From Hyperoplus lanceolatus (taxonomy: Eukaryota; Chordata; Actinopteri; Uranoscopiformes; Ammodytidae), in NCBI GenBank assembly GCA_026929865.2, contig CM049408.1, positions 19,914,501 to 19,978,500 of the forward strand: a stretch of DNA of 64,000 bases, in the 5' to 3' direction. Position 1 is the first letter of the stretch. Each line of letters starts with the position of its first letter. A program made the translations under genes and the position numbers. A model generated the notes under the pieces. That model was not told the DNA's origin. It saw nothing but the letters and a program-made list of their open reading frames with translations, and did no database searches. This document shows positions 15,346 to 27,513 of this stretch, piece by piece.

Positions 15346-16360
15346 AGGGTGTATTCACACATGCCGTGTTTAGTTCGGTTGAAACGAACTCAGATGCACT
15401 TCTGCCTTCGGTGCGCATCTTTCAGGCAGGTGTGAATACAGCAATCACTCGGGGCGGACCAAACAAACGCTCCGAGACCCAGCTGAAGAGGTAGTCTCGG
15501 TGCGTTTCCAAACGCACTCTGCAGCAGTTCGTTTGTGGTGTGAATTTGTCCGGACTCGATCCGACCCAAATGCAGGAGGCACGGTGCCTTTTCTTTTTTA
15601 ATAAATAGCCGTCAGCTTCACATTATGGGAAAGTGTTGTTGTCGCCATTGTTAGGACGATAAGTTGTGGTTTGACTGGGAGCCCAGAATGATATATTACA
15701 TTTGATCGAGAGGACGCATTAACATGCTGAATGTGTTCAGCGATCAGATGAAGGAGAGGGGAGCGTCTCTCGCACAGTGCCAACAGGTTCACCTGCGCAA
15801 GAAATGTGTGTTTTTATTTTGCTTCCCATGTAGGGACCTGAATACTATCCCCGTGTCAGTTTGGAGCTTAACTGCGCCGACCCAGCTGATACACAGCTTA
15901 ATCAGCTGAGTGTCAGCTTGAGCCTATTCTTCTCGCGTGACCCGCGTCCAGCACCAAAAATCCAGTAAAAATTATGTTTCACATTATAGGCTACAAGCCA
16001 CATAACGTGGCATTGACATAGGGCTACATATTATAACCATATGAAACAACAATAATTTGATGTTTTTCCTCTTTATTTATAGGTTAGATGTAGGCCATTT
16101 TTTTTATTTTTAACACCATATTATATCAATGATACATATTTCGTAGTTTTTACTTCGTACTTCCTGTTTCTCTCCACCCCAGAATGTCTGTCCAATGAAT
16201 GAATGACCTCAGATCACGTGTGGTTTTGTTTCGTAATGCTGGTTCACTTGCAAAAGGGGCAATATGAAAGTGGACCACACCAAAAAAAAAAAATCAAAAC
16301 TCTATTTGGTCTGGACCAAAGCAAGTGAACTAGCGGACTTTCCCAGTGTGAATACACCCT
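15346..16360. mobile_element. DNA transposon with AGGGTGTATTCACAC termini
   Basis: The left end AGGGTGTATTCACAC (15346) is matched in inverse by GTGTGAATACACCCT ending at 16360. The interior holds inverted motifs too: CGGTTGAAACGAACTC on the left, and TCTGGACCAAAGCAAGTGAAC on the right. Length is about 1.0 kb. A clear target duplication was not found and no transposase is visible, so it is nonautonomous and its superfamily is open. Confidence 0.75.
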
Positions 16361-16374
16361 AAGAGAACTTCTAG

Positions 16375-16700
16375 TGCATCTTTGTAGGATATGAGTCAAT
16401 TATCCATATCTGCAATTCTAACACTGTTTCATCAGAAGTGCTTTCAGACTTAACACAATAATAACACTGCTACATAATCAATCAGCACTACAATATTGTG
16501 TTGTATATTGCAAGTAATAGTATAAGTAATGGGCACAAACTAAGATAATGGAAGTAATATACAAAAGAGATAAAACCAGTCTCTCTGGAACCACAAGGGT
16601 TGAAAGCCTTAATACGAGGCTTTAATTAAAAAAATGTCCACACTTATTATATATCTCAGTGCATCTCTTTGAATATGTGTCTAAATTTGTTTGTCTGTTC
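16375..16700. repeat. Duplicated flank block, copy 1
   Basis: This block parallels 63030-63330. Shared runs include ACTGTTTCATCAGA, TGCTTTCAGACT, AATAATAACACTGCTA and AGATAATGGAAGT. Copy 1 lies 2 kb downstream of the receptor at 13.3 kb. Copy 2 lies 11 kb downstream of the near-identical receptor at 51 kb, the extra distance being transposon insertions. It is probably the downstream part of the same duplicated unit. Confidence 0.6.
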
Positions 16701-19437
16701 TTTTAAAAGTTGTATGTAGGCTACTGCCCTGGCAGCGCATATCCTGGAGCATGGCTTGACAGCCAGCTAACATAGATAAAGTCCAATAAAGAAATTAAGA
16801 ACCAAGGCTTGCTTTTCTTTTTCCTTCATTGTATCTTCACTGGCTGCATTATCATTTTGTAAAACTGTAACATACATAAAAACATAAATCAATATACAGA
16901 CATTAAGTTCAATGCACGGTAAGTATAGAAGATAAGTATGACATAAATAATACACAAAGCTTAGCTAACAAATGTAAAATGAAGGAGAGCTAGCTAACAA
17001 TACACATAGTTGCAAGCAGCTAGCTAACAAAGCCATATGGTTAATTAAACAAACAAACCTAAGTAGCTAACTTCACATTTATAAATTAAGAAGCTAGAGT
17101 TAAACACACACACTACTCACAGACAAATAGTCTCCAAGGCACGGCGATTTAACAGAAATAGGCTACTCAGCAGCATTTATCTCTATGTGACTTACAAATA
17201 AATGTATACCTATGTGACATTACGCTTCTACAATAAGATCATTCTGTCAGAACTGCAGAGTATTGACAAAGCTTTTCCCAATGGAAAGCGAGATAAGTAA
17301 GTTATTTCTTAATTCTCCCTTGACTTAGTTATTTATACACAGTAGTCGTAATCCTAAAATTATTTATTTGATCTGTTACTGCTAACTATCATGTACCTCA
17401 ATGTATTATGTCTTGTCTCACCTGTTTTGTCTATTCTAACTTAATAAAAATAATAATGAAATACGTACTTCTTGCACAGTCCCAAGAATCATTTATTTTA
17501 CCGATACAACTATTTTCTCAGATCGCAGCAATTTACTTAGTTGGTGTTTGTTTGAGTTGAATTGTGAATTCTGTAAGTACCAGACTTTTACAGAGATAAT
17601 AAAAAACAGATGTCTCTAGTTGTGCTGTATTCATTTTAATACCCTTTCTAAGGTGCCCTGTGTGAGTCCAATGCTACTGAAGTGCGATGCTAAACTGATG
17701 AACTAACACTGTTAATTCTCTCAAAGGAGACATTGTTTCATCCACCCCATCTGAGATTAGTGCAGTGTCAAGACTTTGTTAAATCAAGTTAAACATGTAC
17801 AACATAGCTTCTCATTGGTTTAAAAAAGTGTGGATAAGTTCATTTGTATATTTTTCCTTAATTATACAATGTATACAGTGAAATACAATGTACATCCTAA
17901 TTAAAAGGTTCAAAAGGAATTCCTGCTTATTACATGTATATGTAAATCTCCATAGCTGAACACAGTGCAATTTCCAATTAATCTTACAAACTTTTACATA
18001 AAGTTTCAACTTCCATATGAAGGGGAGGGGAAGGTGACAGCCACAATGAACACATTGGATGCTATCAGCATGATCAGGGTCAGAGCTTTTACTTGGGCTC
18101 AGGCCTCTTTTGCTGCACTTTCATTGGGTCCGAGTGGTGAGGACAGCAGCAGTTGTAATGGGCAGTTGTGAGCATTGCTGTTTAAACTTTGGAAACAGCC
18201 ATCTACATTATATTACTATACCACACGAGGGCACTGCAAGCTTTCTCTTCAAGATCCATGTGTGACGAGCAAATACCCATGATGACACAAGAAGAAGCCA
18301 ACCTCTCTGTTTTTTTTTTGGACTGGAAAATATTCATTTAAGTTATTTCCAACATTAATAGGCCCCAGGGCCATAAAACAAATAATTGTGAGACTCTCCC
18401 ACAATAATTTCACAATCAATTCCAACATCAATTGCCCCCACAATAAAATAGGCCAAAAAGCCACTTCACTAGTCCTTTTTCTTCCCCGAAAAGCTCCTAT
18501 TTTGTCATGTCCATATAAAACAAGGGAGAACATACAATGTAGTATGTCTGAAGATTTTTTTTTTATTAAATTACCCTGATGAACACCAAATTATTCCTAA
18601 AAAATCTTTAAATGGCTCTTTAACATACTGTTATTTCTTTACCTTAATTTTTGTTAAGAAACACGTTTTCGTATTGCATCAGACATAGGACACACATAAA
18701 AAGATCAATAATCTTAAATATATTGTAATGGGAAAAAGTATTTAGCCTAGGGAACAGGTGTAGGACGTAAGAATGACTGGAAAGATGCAGCTCCAGAGTG
18801 CAGTAATCCTCTCTGTAAGTAACGTCAAAAGTCAATCAGGAAAACCATGAGTCATTTATTTTTTACTACTTCACAGGTTAACGTTGACCTTTAAGTCTAC
18901 CAGTCTAAAACAAGACAATGCCTTTTATCTGTTTGTCTAACTTGTCATCTCATTTATCAGACAAATAATGATACATTTATTTTATGGAAGAAAATCTCAA
19001 AATACTGTATATCAGAAGCAGATGCTGAGTTATCCTATTGTGTTTGGCAAAATGATTAAAATATTCTGTTAAGTACTATTTCTCAATAGTACTTGAAGAT
19101 GGCGACATAGTGGACCCTCACTTAAAGTAGAAGTTAAGTAGTTCAACAAAATAATTCGGGATCATTTCCATGTGTATTCCCTCCAGGGAATAATATTTGA
19201 TGATTCAATGTCTCACAAACAAGTGGCTCTCACCCAAATAGTTTACTTCTCAGTCAGTTCTTCTCTAAACGATTAACGCCCACAGCCAGAAACCTTAGCT
19301 TTCAGTTTGGTCATGGCAAATAAACACGTTTAATCAACCATAAATGTGACATTCAAATCAAGACTGAAAACTAAAACCAAACACACAGATCACTTTCTAA
19401 AATTGGTCTCACCCTGTTGCGCAAAAACAACAGTTTT
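16701..19437. other. Gene-free stretch
   Basis: AT-rich, with short open frames only. A few short repeats of GCTAGCTAACAA occur at 16930-17030. No coding exon or intact element was recognised. Confidence 0.4.
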
Positions 19438-19789
19438 AACAGTCTCTGTCTCTGTAAGAGTAAATAAAGTAATACTGGTGGTCTGTGTCATCTCTGCCAA
19501 GAACATTTGAGCAGTCAGACGCACAGCATTCAAAGCAGGGGTTTGAATTTTACTTTGATTTCTTCAGACATGGCTTTGTGTTCCATGACTGGCGGCATAA
19601 GTGCATCACACAGTGCTCGTCAAAGTTGCATTAGTGGTTTCAGAAATGATCCAAGGCCACTCCCAGCATCATAAACTGGGATCTGTTATGATCCCATATC
19701 CCACTCTTATGAGGTCCTACTTGCCTTTTCAAAGGTCTTGACTGCAGCTAGGACAGCTGTCAACACAATACATACTCTACACAAGAGGA
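19438..19789. repeat. Duplicated non-coding block, copy 2
   Basis: Partner of 4197-4511. It keeps the CTCTGTCTCTGTAAGAGTAA start, the ATGACTGGCGGCAT core and the closing ACACAAGAGGA. An extra segment around 19602-19632 is absent from copy 1. Just beyond, both neighbourhoods have GTGGGGGCGGGA (4938 and 19848), so homology may extend further. Confidence 0.7.
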
Positions 19790-20941
19790 GCTGTGTCGTG
19801 TTGTCTCACGTCTGTGAGGAGTTATGAAACAGCCGAGTGGGGGCGGGATCAGCACTGAGTAATGAAGCTTACAGACTGGAAAAAAACATTAAGAGACAGG
19901 CAAAAGGAGACAGGAAATAAGTATTTTCGAAGAGAAGCATGAGCCTTGCCGCCCACTCGCCCAGACATTTATTTTTTATTTTTTTTACACAGCACTAAAT
20001 AATCACAGAAGACAGGGTTGTGTATTCTTATGATTGCTCAATGTATGATAAATTACTGAACAGTCTGCTAAGTGTGTCTCTTTTAACTTGTGAATGTGTG
20101 ACAAGTCTGTTTAACCTAATAAAGTAATTTTTGTTTGGGCATAGGTATTGTGAAAGGTCCCATAAAGGACACCACTACAAATCACAGGCTGGGACATAAA
20201 GACTCTTAAGTCAAAGTCAGCTTCACTACCATTGTACTTTTAAGTGCCAAAATAAAGATCCGTCACAGTTGTTTGTGGGAATATATTAAACACTTTCCCC
20301 AGTTTTTTTTTTACTTCTCTCATTTAACTGTTTTATTGTCATACTATTAGAATTCTTGTTAACGCCAGGCACAACTTTCATTGCACTATTTATACTACAG
20401 TCTTCAGTCACCCATACACATCATACATCACTACAGCAGATTTTTAAATAGCCACATCTCAATTTAGATTTAGCCTAACATTTTTGGTGAAACATGTTAA
20501 ATAAATAAAATAAGTGGTTAAAGGTTTATAAAGATGGTTGCCCCAAAACTCATCTCTATATGCAAACACATTAAGAGAAAGCTCTGATACATTAATAATA
20601 TTACAGGATGACCTGTGAGGCATGCAGATGTTGGGAGGATGTTGGAAGAAGATTGTAATATTGTTTCAAGTAGTCCGACGTCTTTTGAGGAGTCATAGGA
20701 GAAGGAATGTCCTTGAACCAAGATCTACCCTTGTTATAAGAAGAAGTACATTGGTTTTAATAATGGGTTGTTCTGTTGTTTGGATATCCAGTTTCCCTTG
20801 TTGTGCATTTGAGTGGGAAGTTAATACTTGACAATACACACATTGGTACAACGCCAATTAATCACACAAGAGAATAACAACATCCATCAAAAAAGACATA
20901 TGACAATGATTCCGTATCATTTCAAGAAACAAAGAAAGTAC
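19790..20941. other. Gene-free stretch upstream of a foldback element
   Basis: Contains the GTGGGGGCGGGATCAG tract near 19848 that also occurs near 4938, then AT-rich sequence. No exon was recognised. Confidence 0.35.
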
Positions 20942-21765
20942 CTAGGGGGCAAAACCCCTTTTTTTTTAAAAACAGACATGGAGCGTTGTAAAAGGTTGTT
21001 CACCAGAAATGATATCTAGGACCTTCTAGGATCCCAACCTGGGTCGACAACCTGGTCAACAAGCTGCTGGAAAGCTACAGGGGGCCGACATAGAGCAAAT
21101 CAGAACCACTGTTTAAGCGAATGGGGGTGGGCTAATAGGGAATTTTTTAAACTTATAGATATCATTATGAAACTTTGCAAGTTGATTACTGACATTAAAA
21201 TAACAACTTTTTGTATTACAGTATTTTCCAAAAAGTTTGAATAAATATGAAAAATCATCAATATCTTACTAATGATGCGTAAATTTGCATATCTGCAAAG
21301 CCCCTAAATCTAGATGTTGGACAAAAGCAAAACACAAAACAAGTGTCCAACTGCCTGAAGCTTTTCCTAATCACAGTTCAAATTTGATCAATAACCCATA
21401 GAAAATTAATTTTTTACACTGTTTTTTCCAAGGGAATGTCTAGCCGTTTCCTAAAATACCAGCTGGAGACTCCAAAAGGACACTTTTGGTCCATGGCACA
21501 TGAAATGTAACTTTTAAAAAAAAAATTCTATGGGTTATTGATCAAATTTGAACTGTGATTAGGAAAGGCCATCCCCATTCACCCCCATTCACTTAAACAG
21601 TGGTTCTGATTTGCTATGTCGGCCCGCTGTAGCTTTCCAGCAGCTTGTTGACAAGGTTGTCCACCCAGGTTGTGATCGTGGAAGGTCCTAAATGTCATTT
21701 TTGGTGAACAACCTTTTACAACGCTCCATGTCCATAAAATTACTTTGCCCCTTGGGTAAAGGGCG
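20942..21765. mobile_element. Foldback (long inverted repeat) element
   Basis: The left arm at about 20942-21130 (ATGGAGCGTTGTAAAAGGTT, then AGCTGCTGGAAAGCTACAG, then ATCAGAACCACTGTTTAAG) is repeated inverted at about 21575-21765. A second inner pair (CCTAATCACAGTTCAAATTT and its inverse) sits at 21365-21385 and 21545-21565. The terminal motifs are CCTAGGGGGCAAA and TTTGCCCCTTGGG. No transposase is visible, so it is probably a nonautonomous foldback or MITE. Confidence 0.82.
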
Positions 21766-22420
21766 AATGAAAAAAAGAAGAAACAATGTTTATACAAATA
21801 GTTTGGCAGATAACCTGCTTTGAACTGCCATAGGTTACCAATGGTGGGTGAGATAAAGACGCATGTTCCAATCCCAAATACTGTAAATGATCACTGCCTC
21901 AGCATGACTACAGGGCTCCCACCTGCTGCAAGTCACATTGATGTCACTGACTGGTACTTAAATGATGTTCCTGTCAGCTTTGCCCAAGCACATATGTACT
22001 TTACAGTAATATGGCCTGAATTACAGAAAGCTAATTTGTGATCATTGTTGTATCTAACAAAATACACAAGAATTTCTCAAATATGAGGCTTTTTGTGTTC
22101 TTCTGACTGAAGTTGTCAATAATAACTTCATAATATATAACCATTGTGCACAATAAAGTTTTTAAAAAACAGCAGATGACAACGATCCTCTTAGGACCTT
22201 AAAATGCTAAAGTCACTGTAGACCATAAGAAAAAGATTACAGCTATAGCTTTAAATAAAACAATTTGTATACAGAAGCAAAAACCTGTAATGATTATGCG
22301 TGTCTGAACATATGTACAATCTCAGGCATCCAATTTGTATCCAATTTATTCAATAATACAACTTTAAGGAAATTAAACTATGCAACTATGCACATGTGTA
22401 CTCTAACTAAGGGCAGGACA
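21766..22420. other. Intergenic, upstream of a receptor first exon
   Basis: No exon recognised. The promoter of the gene starting near 22.6 kb should lie here or just after, but no unambiguous TATA box could be assigned. Confidence 0.35.
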
Positions 22421-22424
22421 GGCG

Positions 22425-22615
22425 ATACACAGGAGAGAGAAAGAGAGAGTAAGTATGACCCCTTGGCAGAAATCACTTTAATTACAGTGTTTGTCAGGAG
22501 AGCGAGTCACAGACAGACTGGGTAGAGTACGGGAAGCTACTGGAGCAGTGTAGACAGACTTCTGGCCATTACACATCTGGACTTACTAAATAGGAATGAC
22601 TCTTCAACCTACAAG
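22425..22615 (+). CDS. bdkrb2: Second B2-type receptor, first exon (20 coding bases)
   Basis: The leader has AGCGAGTCACAGACAGAC and GGAAGCTACTGGAGCAGTG, paralleling the exon at 11.05 kb. It ends with ATG ACT CTT CAA CCT ACA AG before a GTATGT donor; the coding part is 22596-22615. Joined to the acceptor at 23321-23322 it reads MTLQPTS-VPLFSTTVVYED without a break. Only the ATG, the donor and the homology are directly seen; the 5' boundary is approximate. Confidence 0.7.
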
Positions 22616-23322
22616 GTATGTACAAGCTTCATTTGGTTTATACATTGCAACATTTCACAGTAGCACTGGTTCTTCTAAAACAATTGAGAATAAAGAACTT
22701 ACATTCATTTCATGTCATTGACAAAGTACAGACATTTTAAAAAAAATGTATTGCCATGTATTTATGATGAATTTTGACTTGAGCAACTCCTCAGCAGCTT
22801 CTTCTTTATTTTGGTATATACATTTTTGCTAAACCAAAATACTGTCCCAAAAAGTAATAGATGTGTTGATGGAATGCAAAACTAAATTAAAAAAAAATTG
22901 ATTGATTGCAGTGTATCAAATCTGAACTAAGTTTCAGCCAAAAGTATAAGAAGATATATTAGAGATTGCACAGTAAGTGTCATACATTTGGTTATTGTAA
23001 TTCACACATAGATTATTCATTCAATTTGCCCACTGATATCTTCTGCTTACAGACAAACAACGTATACATCTTTAGGTATATGTCTTTAGGTGACATATTT
23101 GATGGTTTAGAGGTGCTGTCAGATGGATTTTCTTGGACAAATCCAGGCTAGGCTACTGCATTTATTTCCTAATTTTCCAGTCTTTATGCTAAACTAGGCT
23201 CACCAGCTACTGGTCCCATCTACACTATAACTGTAAAGTCAAAAGAGTGGCATTGATCTTCTCATCTAACATCTTTTATTGCTTCAGTTTCATTCATTGT
23301 GTTTGTTTCATATCCTCCACAG

Positions 23323-24361
23323 TGTCCCACTCTTCAGCACCACAGTTGTATATGAAGACCAAAACACTACAAATGGCACTGACTGTCCTGATTCCCCTGC
23401 CTGGGAGTGGCTCTACAGCATACAGCCGGTGTATATGCTGATCATCAGTGTGCTGGGGATCGTGTTTAATTTGTTCGTCCTGATGGTTTTCTGCTTCCAC
23501 AAGAAGGCCTGCACTGTGGCTGAGATTTATTTGAGCAACCTGGCTGCTGCTGACCTTGTCCTGGTGTCCTGTTTGCCTTTCTGGGCTGTCAATGTATACA
23601 ACGGTTTTTCTTGGCCTTTTGGTCAGTTCATGTGCAAAGTCGTAAACATGGGCATTAAGATGAATGTCAGCTGCAGCATCTATTTCCTTGTTCTGGTTAG
23701 CATAGATCGCTTTGTGGCACTGGTGCATACAATGTCCCATGGCAGAATGCGTAGGCCAAAATATGCCAAAGTCGGCTGTGCGCTGATGTGGGGTTTCGGC
23801 TTTCTCTTGAGCTTCCCCACTCTAATCTTCAGGGAAGTGAAATACTTCCCTGAGTATGATATACATGCATGCATACTGAGCTATCCAAACCACATTGTAG
23901 AGCTGCTCTTTGATGGGATATTGATCGTCTTTGGCTTCATCATCCCAATTTCAATTATCACGTTTTGCACTGTCAAGATTATCAAGGCTTTGAAGATCCA
24001 GGCAATTGAGAGGTTCAATGCTGAAAAAACTGAGCATAAGGCCACCACTCTTATGTTGGCGGTTCTCCTAGCATTCATTATATGCTGGGTGCCATTCCAC
24101 GTGGTCACCACAGTGGACGTGCTCGTACGAGCTGATGTCATGGGAGGGTGTCACATCGAAACTGTCCTAGATATCTGCAATCAGATCGTCACCTACTTGG
24201 CCTTCTTCAACAGTGTTCTCAACCCCATCCTCTATGTCCTTGTGGGAAAGAATTTCCGGAAAAAAGTTCAAGAACTTTTTAAGCAGTGGAGCGATAAGAG
24301 ACCAGCGGCCTCTGAGTTCACACATTCAAACCTGTCCTCTACACTGAATACTTTGGTGTAA
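23323..24361 (+). CDS. bdkrb2: Bradykinin receptor B2-type, main exon (second gene)
   Basis: Kinin receptor GPCR; the spliced protein would be 352 aa. The exon starts after a CATATCCTCCACAG acceptor, in phase 2, so the open frame upstream of 23323 is intron. Seen: NTT and NGT glycosylation sites at the N-terminus; a WLYSIQP motif close to human B2 WLNTIQP; CFHKKACTVAEIYLSNLAAA after TM1; TM3 Cys and ECL2 Cys; DRF rather than DRY at the end of TM3; VHTMSHGRMRR in ICL2, like the B2 VKTMSMGRMR; CWVPFH in TM6; NPILYVLVGKNFRKK in TM7 and helix 8. Of the B2-type copies this one looks closest to human BDKRB2, so it is the best candidate for the orthologue. The frame is intact. Confidence 0.93.
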
Positions 24362-24991
24362 AATACGGCTTTCAAAAGCACTATTCCCTCTTGAAAAAAA
24401 GAGGACTGTGAGGGACAGTCATTTAATAGTCTTGCGCCCAGTTAAATTATTCAAATGATAAGCTTAATTAATGATTAGATTTACAGTGGATGTAATTGTG
24501 TAGTAATGGTATTAAATCCTGCTCCCTCAAATCAATCTTTGATATGAAATCTTCTTTAAGATAAAAATAGCTTCAATTATTCTTGGGAGATATAATTATT
24601 TTTGTAGGGACATACATGGCCTGAATGAATGTCCTCCTGGTGACGGACTTACTATATTAATGTAATTTTAAATGTTAAATAATTATATGTTGTCCAACAT
24701 GGAAAACCTGACCACTTACGATTGATTTTTTCTCACTTTTATTACAGTTCCACCACATACCATAAAGCATTTGGTGAAACAAATACAAGTGGCCCAATGT
24801 TACAAACATTGTCAGCAGTATCTTGGTTCTGTAGGTTGTGTGATCGTTATCAGCCTGATTACTAAAAATATATCTTTTGTAAATAAAGTTTTCATATTCT
24901 GTCTTGCACTGCTAATATAATTGTAACCAATGTTAGTTTTTGTATAACTGTGAAATAAAACATATATATGGTTTTATGCATGTCTCGTTGA
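24362..24991. other. 3' flank of the second B2-type gene
   Basis: Probable 3' UTR and spacer. An AATAAA-type signal occurs at about 24881 (GTAAATAAAG) and another at about 24954 (GAAATAAAAC). No other feature seen. Confidence 0.45.
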
Positions 24992-25137
24992 ATATTTATT
25001 AGGGCTGTCAAGCGAATGAATTAATTACAGGCTCTGTGATTGTGTGCTCTGTGTGAATTAATCTAAATTAATTGCACACTTATATGACACTTTTATGCCT
25101 GTTTATAAACAGCTGTATAGCCTACAGTTTGTTTTGT

Positions 25138-25188
<51 letters not shown>
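25138..25188. repeat. (CT)n microsatellite
   Basis: About 50 bp of CT dinucleotides inside the hAT-type element; copy 1 has a GAGAGACAGAGAGCGAGAGA tract at the corresponding inverted place. Confidence 0.95.
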
Positions 25189-25192
<4 letters not shown>

Positions 25193-25455
25193 CATCTCCC
25201 TCCTCCCCTCAGCCAGGTCTCTACATGAAATACAATTAGAAACTGGGGCCAAATTTTCTACTTCAAACCAAAAAAAAACAAGCAGGCTAGTTTTTAGAGG
25301 GAATAGGGAAACAAAGCAGGCATGGATAAATTGCTAATTAGCCATCCGCTAAATCAATAATGCACAGACACAGCGGAGAATAACATAAGATGTCTTCCTA
25401 CCTTCATGCTTATTTGCCCGAAGCATCGTATAATACATCCATAGAACCCTTGGCC

Positions 25456-25829
25456 TAGCCTGGTGCTACCAGACCATCGTACTTCATTTCATTTGTACAG
25501 AAGGTCTGGCAGTGCTGTAATTGGCAAACGTTCACTCATGGAGGCGGGTGTCTGTTAAAGTTTAAAACTATTGGATCTGCCCAGTGCCACTCTGGATTAA
25601 CCAACCAATCGCATAACATTTGGTCGTCACGTGTGTCATGAGCTGGCTTCTGGCAACTGAAACTGGAGCGCGACTTTGAAGTCATCGTTCTCAGCCACTC
25701 GCTCTGTTCGCTGATTGGACCGGCTGTCGAATCTCCGGCAAAACTGGGAAATGGGCTGTACACCCAGACTGACTACTGAAGGGAAAATAAAATTTGGCCG
25801 GAAGTAGGCAGGCGGGCGGAGCCAGGCTA
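25456..25829. mobile_element. MITE nested in the hAT element
   Basis: The ends are TAGCCTGGTGCTACCAGACC and GAGCCAGGCTA. The host sequence CCTTGGCC (25448-25455) is nearly duplicated as CCTTTGGC (25830-25837), suggesting an 8-bp-type target duplication with a small indel. A fragment of the same family in inverse lies at 45851-45893 (GATGGTCTGGTAGCACCAGG). Confidence 0.72.
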
Positions 25830-26023
25830 CCTTTGGCCCCTATTCCCTGCTTCTTTCTTTACTCTCCGTGTCCGCAAGCTAGTTGCAGCTGTGCTATCAT
25901 CGCGACCGGGTCAAAGGGCAATATAGAAGTGCAATGAATCTACGTACATTTTTTTAACGGGTTATTTTTTCTGTGATTAATTAATCAAAATTAACGCGTT
26001 AATTTGACAGCCCTAATATTTAT

Positions 26024-27459
26024 GATGCTTTTCACAATGCAAGTTAAGCACAAAGAAACAGGTTTTGCTGAGTGTTTTATGGAGTGTTACTGACTCATTG
26101 TCTGCAGAGTTTAAAAACAGGATTCTGTCAAAGAGTTTCCAGTGGTGACACACTAAATTGCTCCTTTTTTTGCTGTCTCTATGGACATCAGTTATCTCAT
26201 TATACATTTTTCCCTACACCACCATTTAATGGCTCAGTGTTGACTCATTGTGAGCAGTGGGACAGGGAGGGATACACCCCGAGTTGTTCCCAAAATGAAG
26301 GTAAGTTGTGCCACACAGGAAATCTTTGTTAAGAGTCAGTAAACCACCATTGCCTGGGCTGGAAATTGCTGTGGGGAAGAAAAAAAAATGCAGGCAGACA
26401 AAGTTACCTCAAATGGTATTATGTATGCCAAAAATACATATTGACCTAGTTCACTGTGTATTTTGTCCGTCTGTCACAATTATGTGCCGTGCCTTGCACC
26501 AAATTACTTTAAAACTCACATATTATATTTGTTAAAAGATGGTCATTGGGTCTGCATCTGTGTTTGGTTTGACTTAACTGTCCCCTGATTAGCCTTCATT
26601 TTTTGGTTCTGACAAATGAGACTTTCCACACTCTGTACGTATCTCTGTGACTATGTGCTACCCTGGGATTCAGATCATGATAACAGGTCACAAGATAATA
26701 TGTTGGTGACGTGAGTGTTGACAACTGACCTTATGAAAGAAATACATCTAATGCTAACTAGAACTCCTACTTCCTATAATCCAATGCATAATCCAAACAA
26801 AACAATGAGTGTGTTAGGTTCAGTAAAAGGTATGCCTCGTTGCAATCAATGCTAACATTAGAAATAGCTTCCACTATTCAAGAAGAAGCTACACAGTCTA
26901 GCTTTTAACTTCCACTTTCTATGTGAAAAATTACTTTTAATGTATAATGATATAATGTTGATTGTTCGAAATGTGGTGGGGAATGCTCCCAAAGTGCATT
27001 GTGAACACAGTAGCCTATCAGGTGTACTAGTACCGTTGTTACGCCAAAACAATTTCCTTATCAGGGCCACACTGTATATTGCTCCTGTTTGGTCATGGTC
27101 ATCCCTTTTTGCTCCTGTTTTGTCTTTGTTTGGGTGAATTGTGTTTATTGTGGCCGATATGTATTAAGAGTTAAAATGTAACAGGCACAAGTCAAGTTAG
27201 CCTTGTTTATATATAGTTAAACAGTTTTTTTCTGACATGCTCCATACAGAATGGGTTGCTGAGACTCATCGCTCTGACAACGGCATGTGTGCTGATTGAA
27301 ACAACCATTATCCACCCTCCATTAGATCTATTATCCCTTCACTCTTTGGAATTGAGATCATGAGATCATGACACCTACATTAAACCTGTGTTGACACAGG
27401 TAAAAGCTTTTACTGGTATATGCATTAGTTTTGAAAACCCCCTTGCTTCTCTCAGTCTT
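26024..27459. other. Upstream region of the B1-type receptor, possible 5' exon
   Basis: A strong donor-like AAAATGAAG/GTAAGTTGTG sits at 26292-26310 and could end a 5' exon of the gene at 27514. Acceptor-like tracts (TGCTTCTCTCAG at about 27460, CTTTCACAG at about 27490) precede the CDS. An ATG in that exon would be stopped soon after any of these junctions, so the exon would be untranslated. This is a weak inference. Confidence 0.3.
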
Positions 27460-27513
27460 AAATCGCTGTGAACTGTGCAACAGCTTTCACAGTGATCCGC
27501 GGGTTGGTTCATT

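Larger units (their letters stand above)
25000..26015. mobile_element. hAT-type nonautonomous transposon, copy 2
   Basis: Termini TAGGGCTGTCAAGCGAAT and GTTAATTTGACAGCCCTA. The octamer ATATTTAT is duplicated at 24992-24999 and 26016-26023. It is the same family as 8448-9117 but inverted, with related GAAGGTAGGAAGACATCTTA-type sequence inside, a (CT)n run at 25138-25188 and a second element nested at 25456-25829. Confidence 0.9.

Noticed and set aside
23279..23322. N-terminal extension of the 23 kb receptor (LLQFHSLCLFHILH-type)
   Set aside because: It lacks an ATG and ends in a CCTCCACAG acceptor. The phase-matched upstream exon gives a better start.
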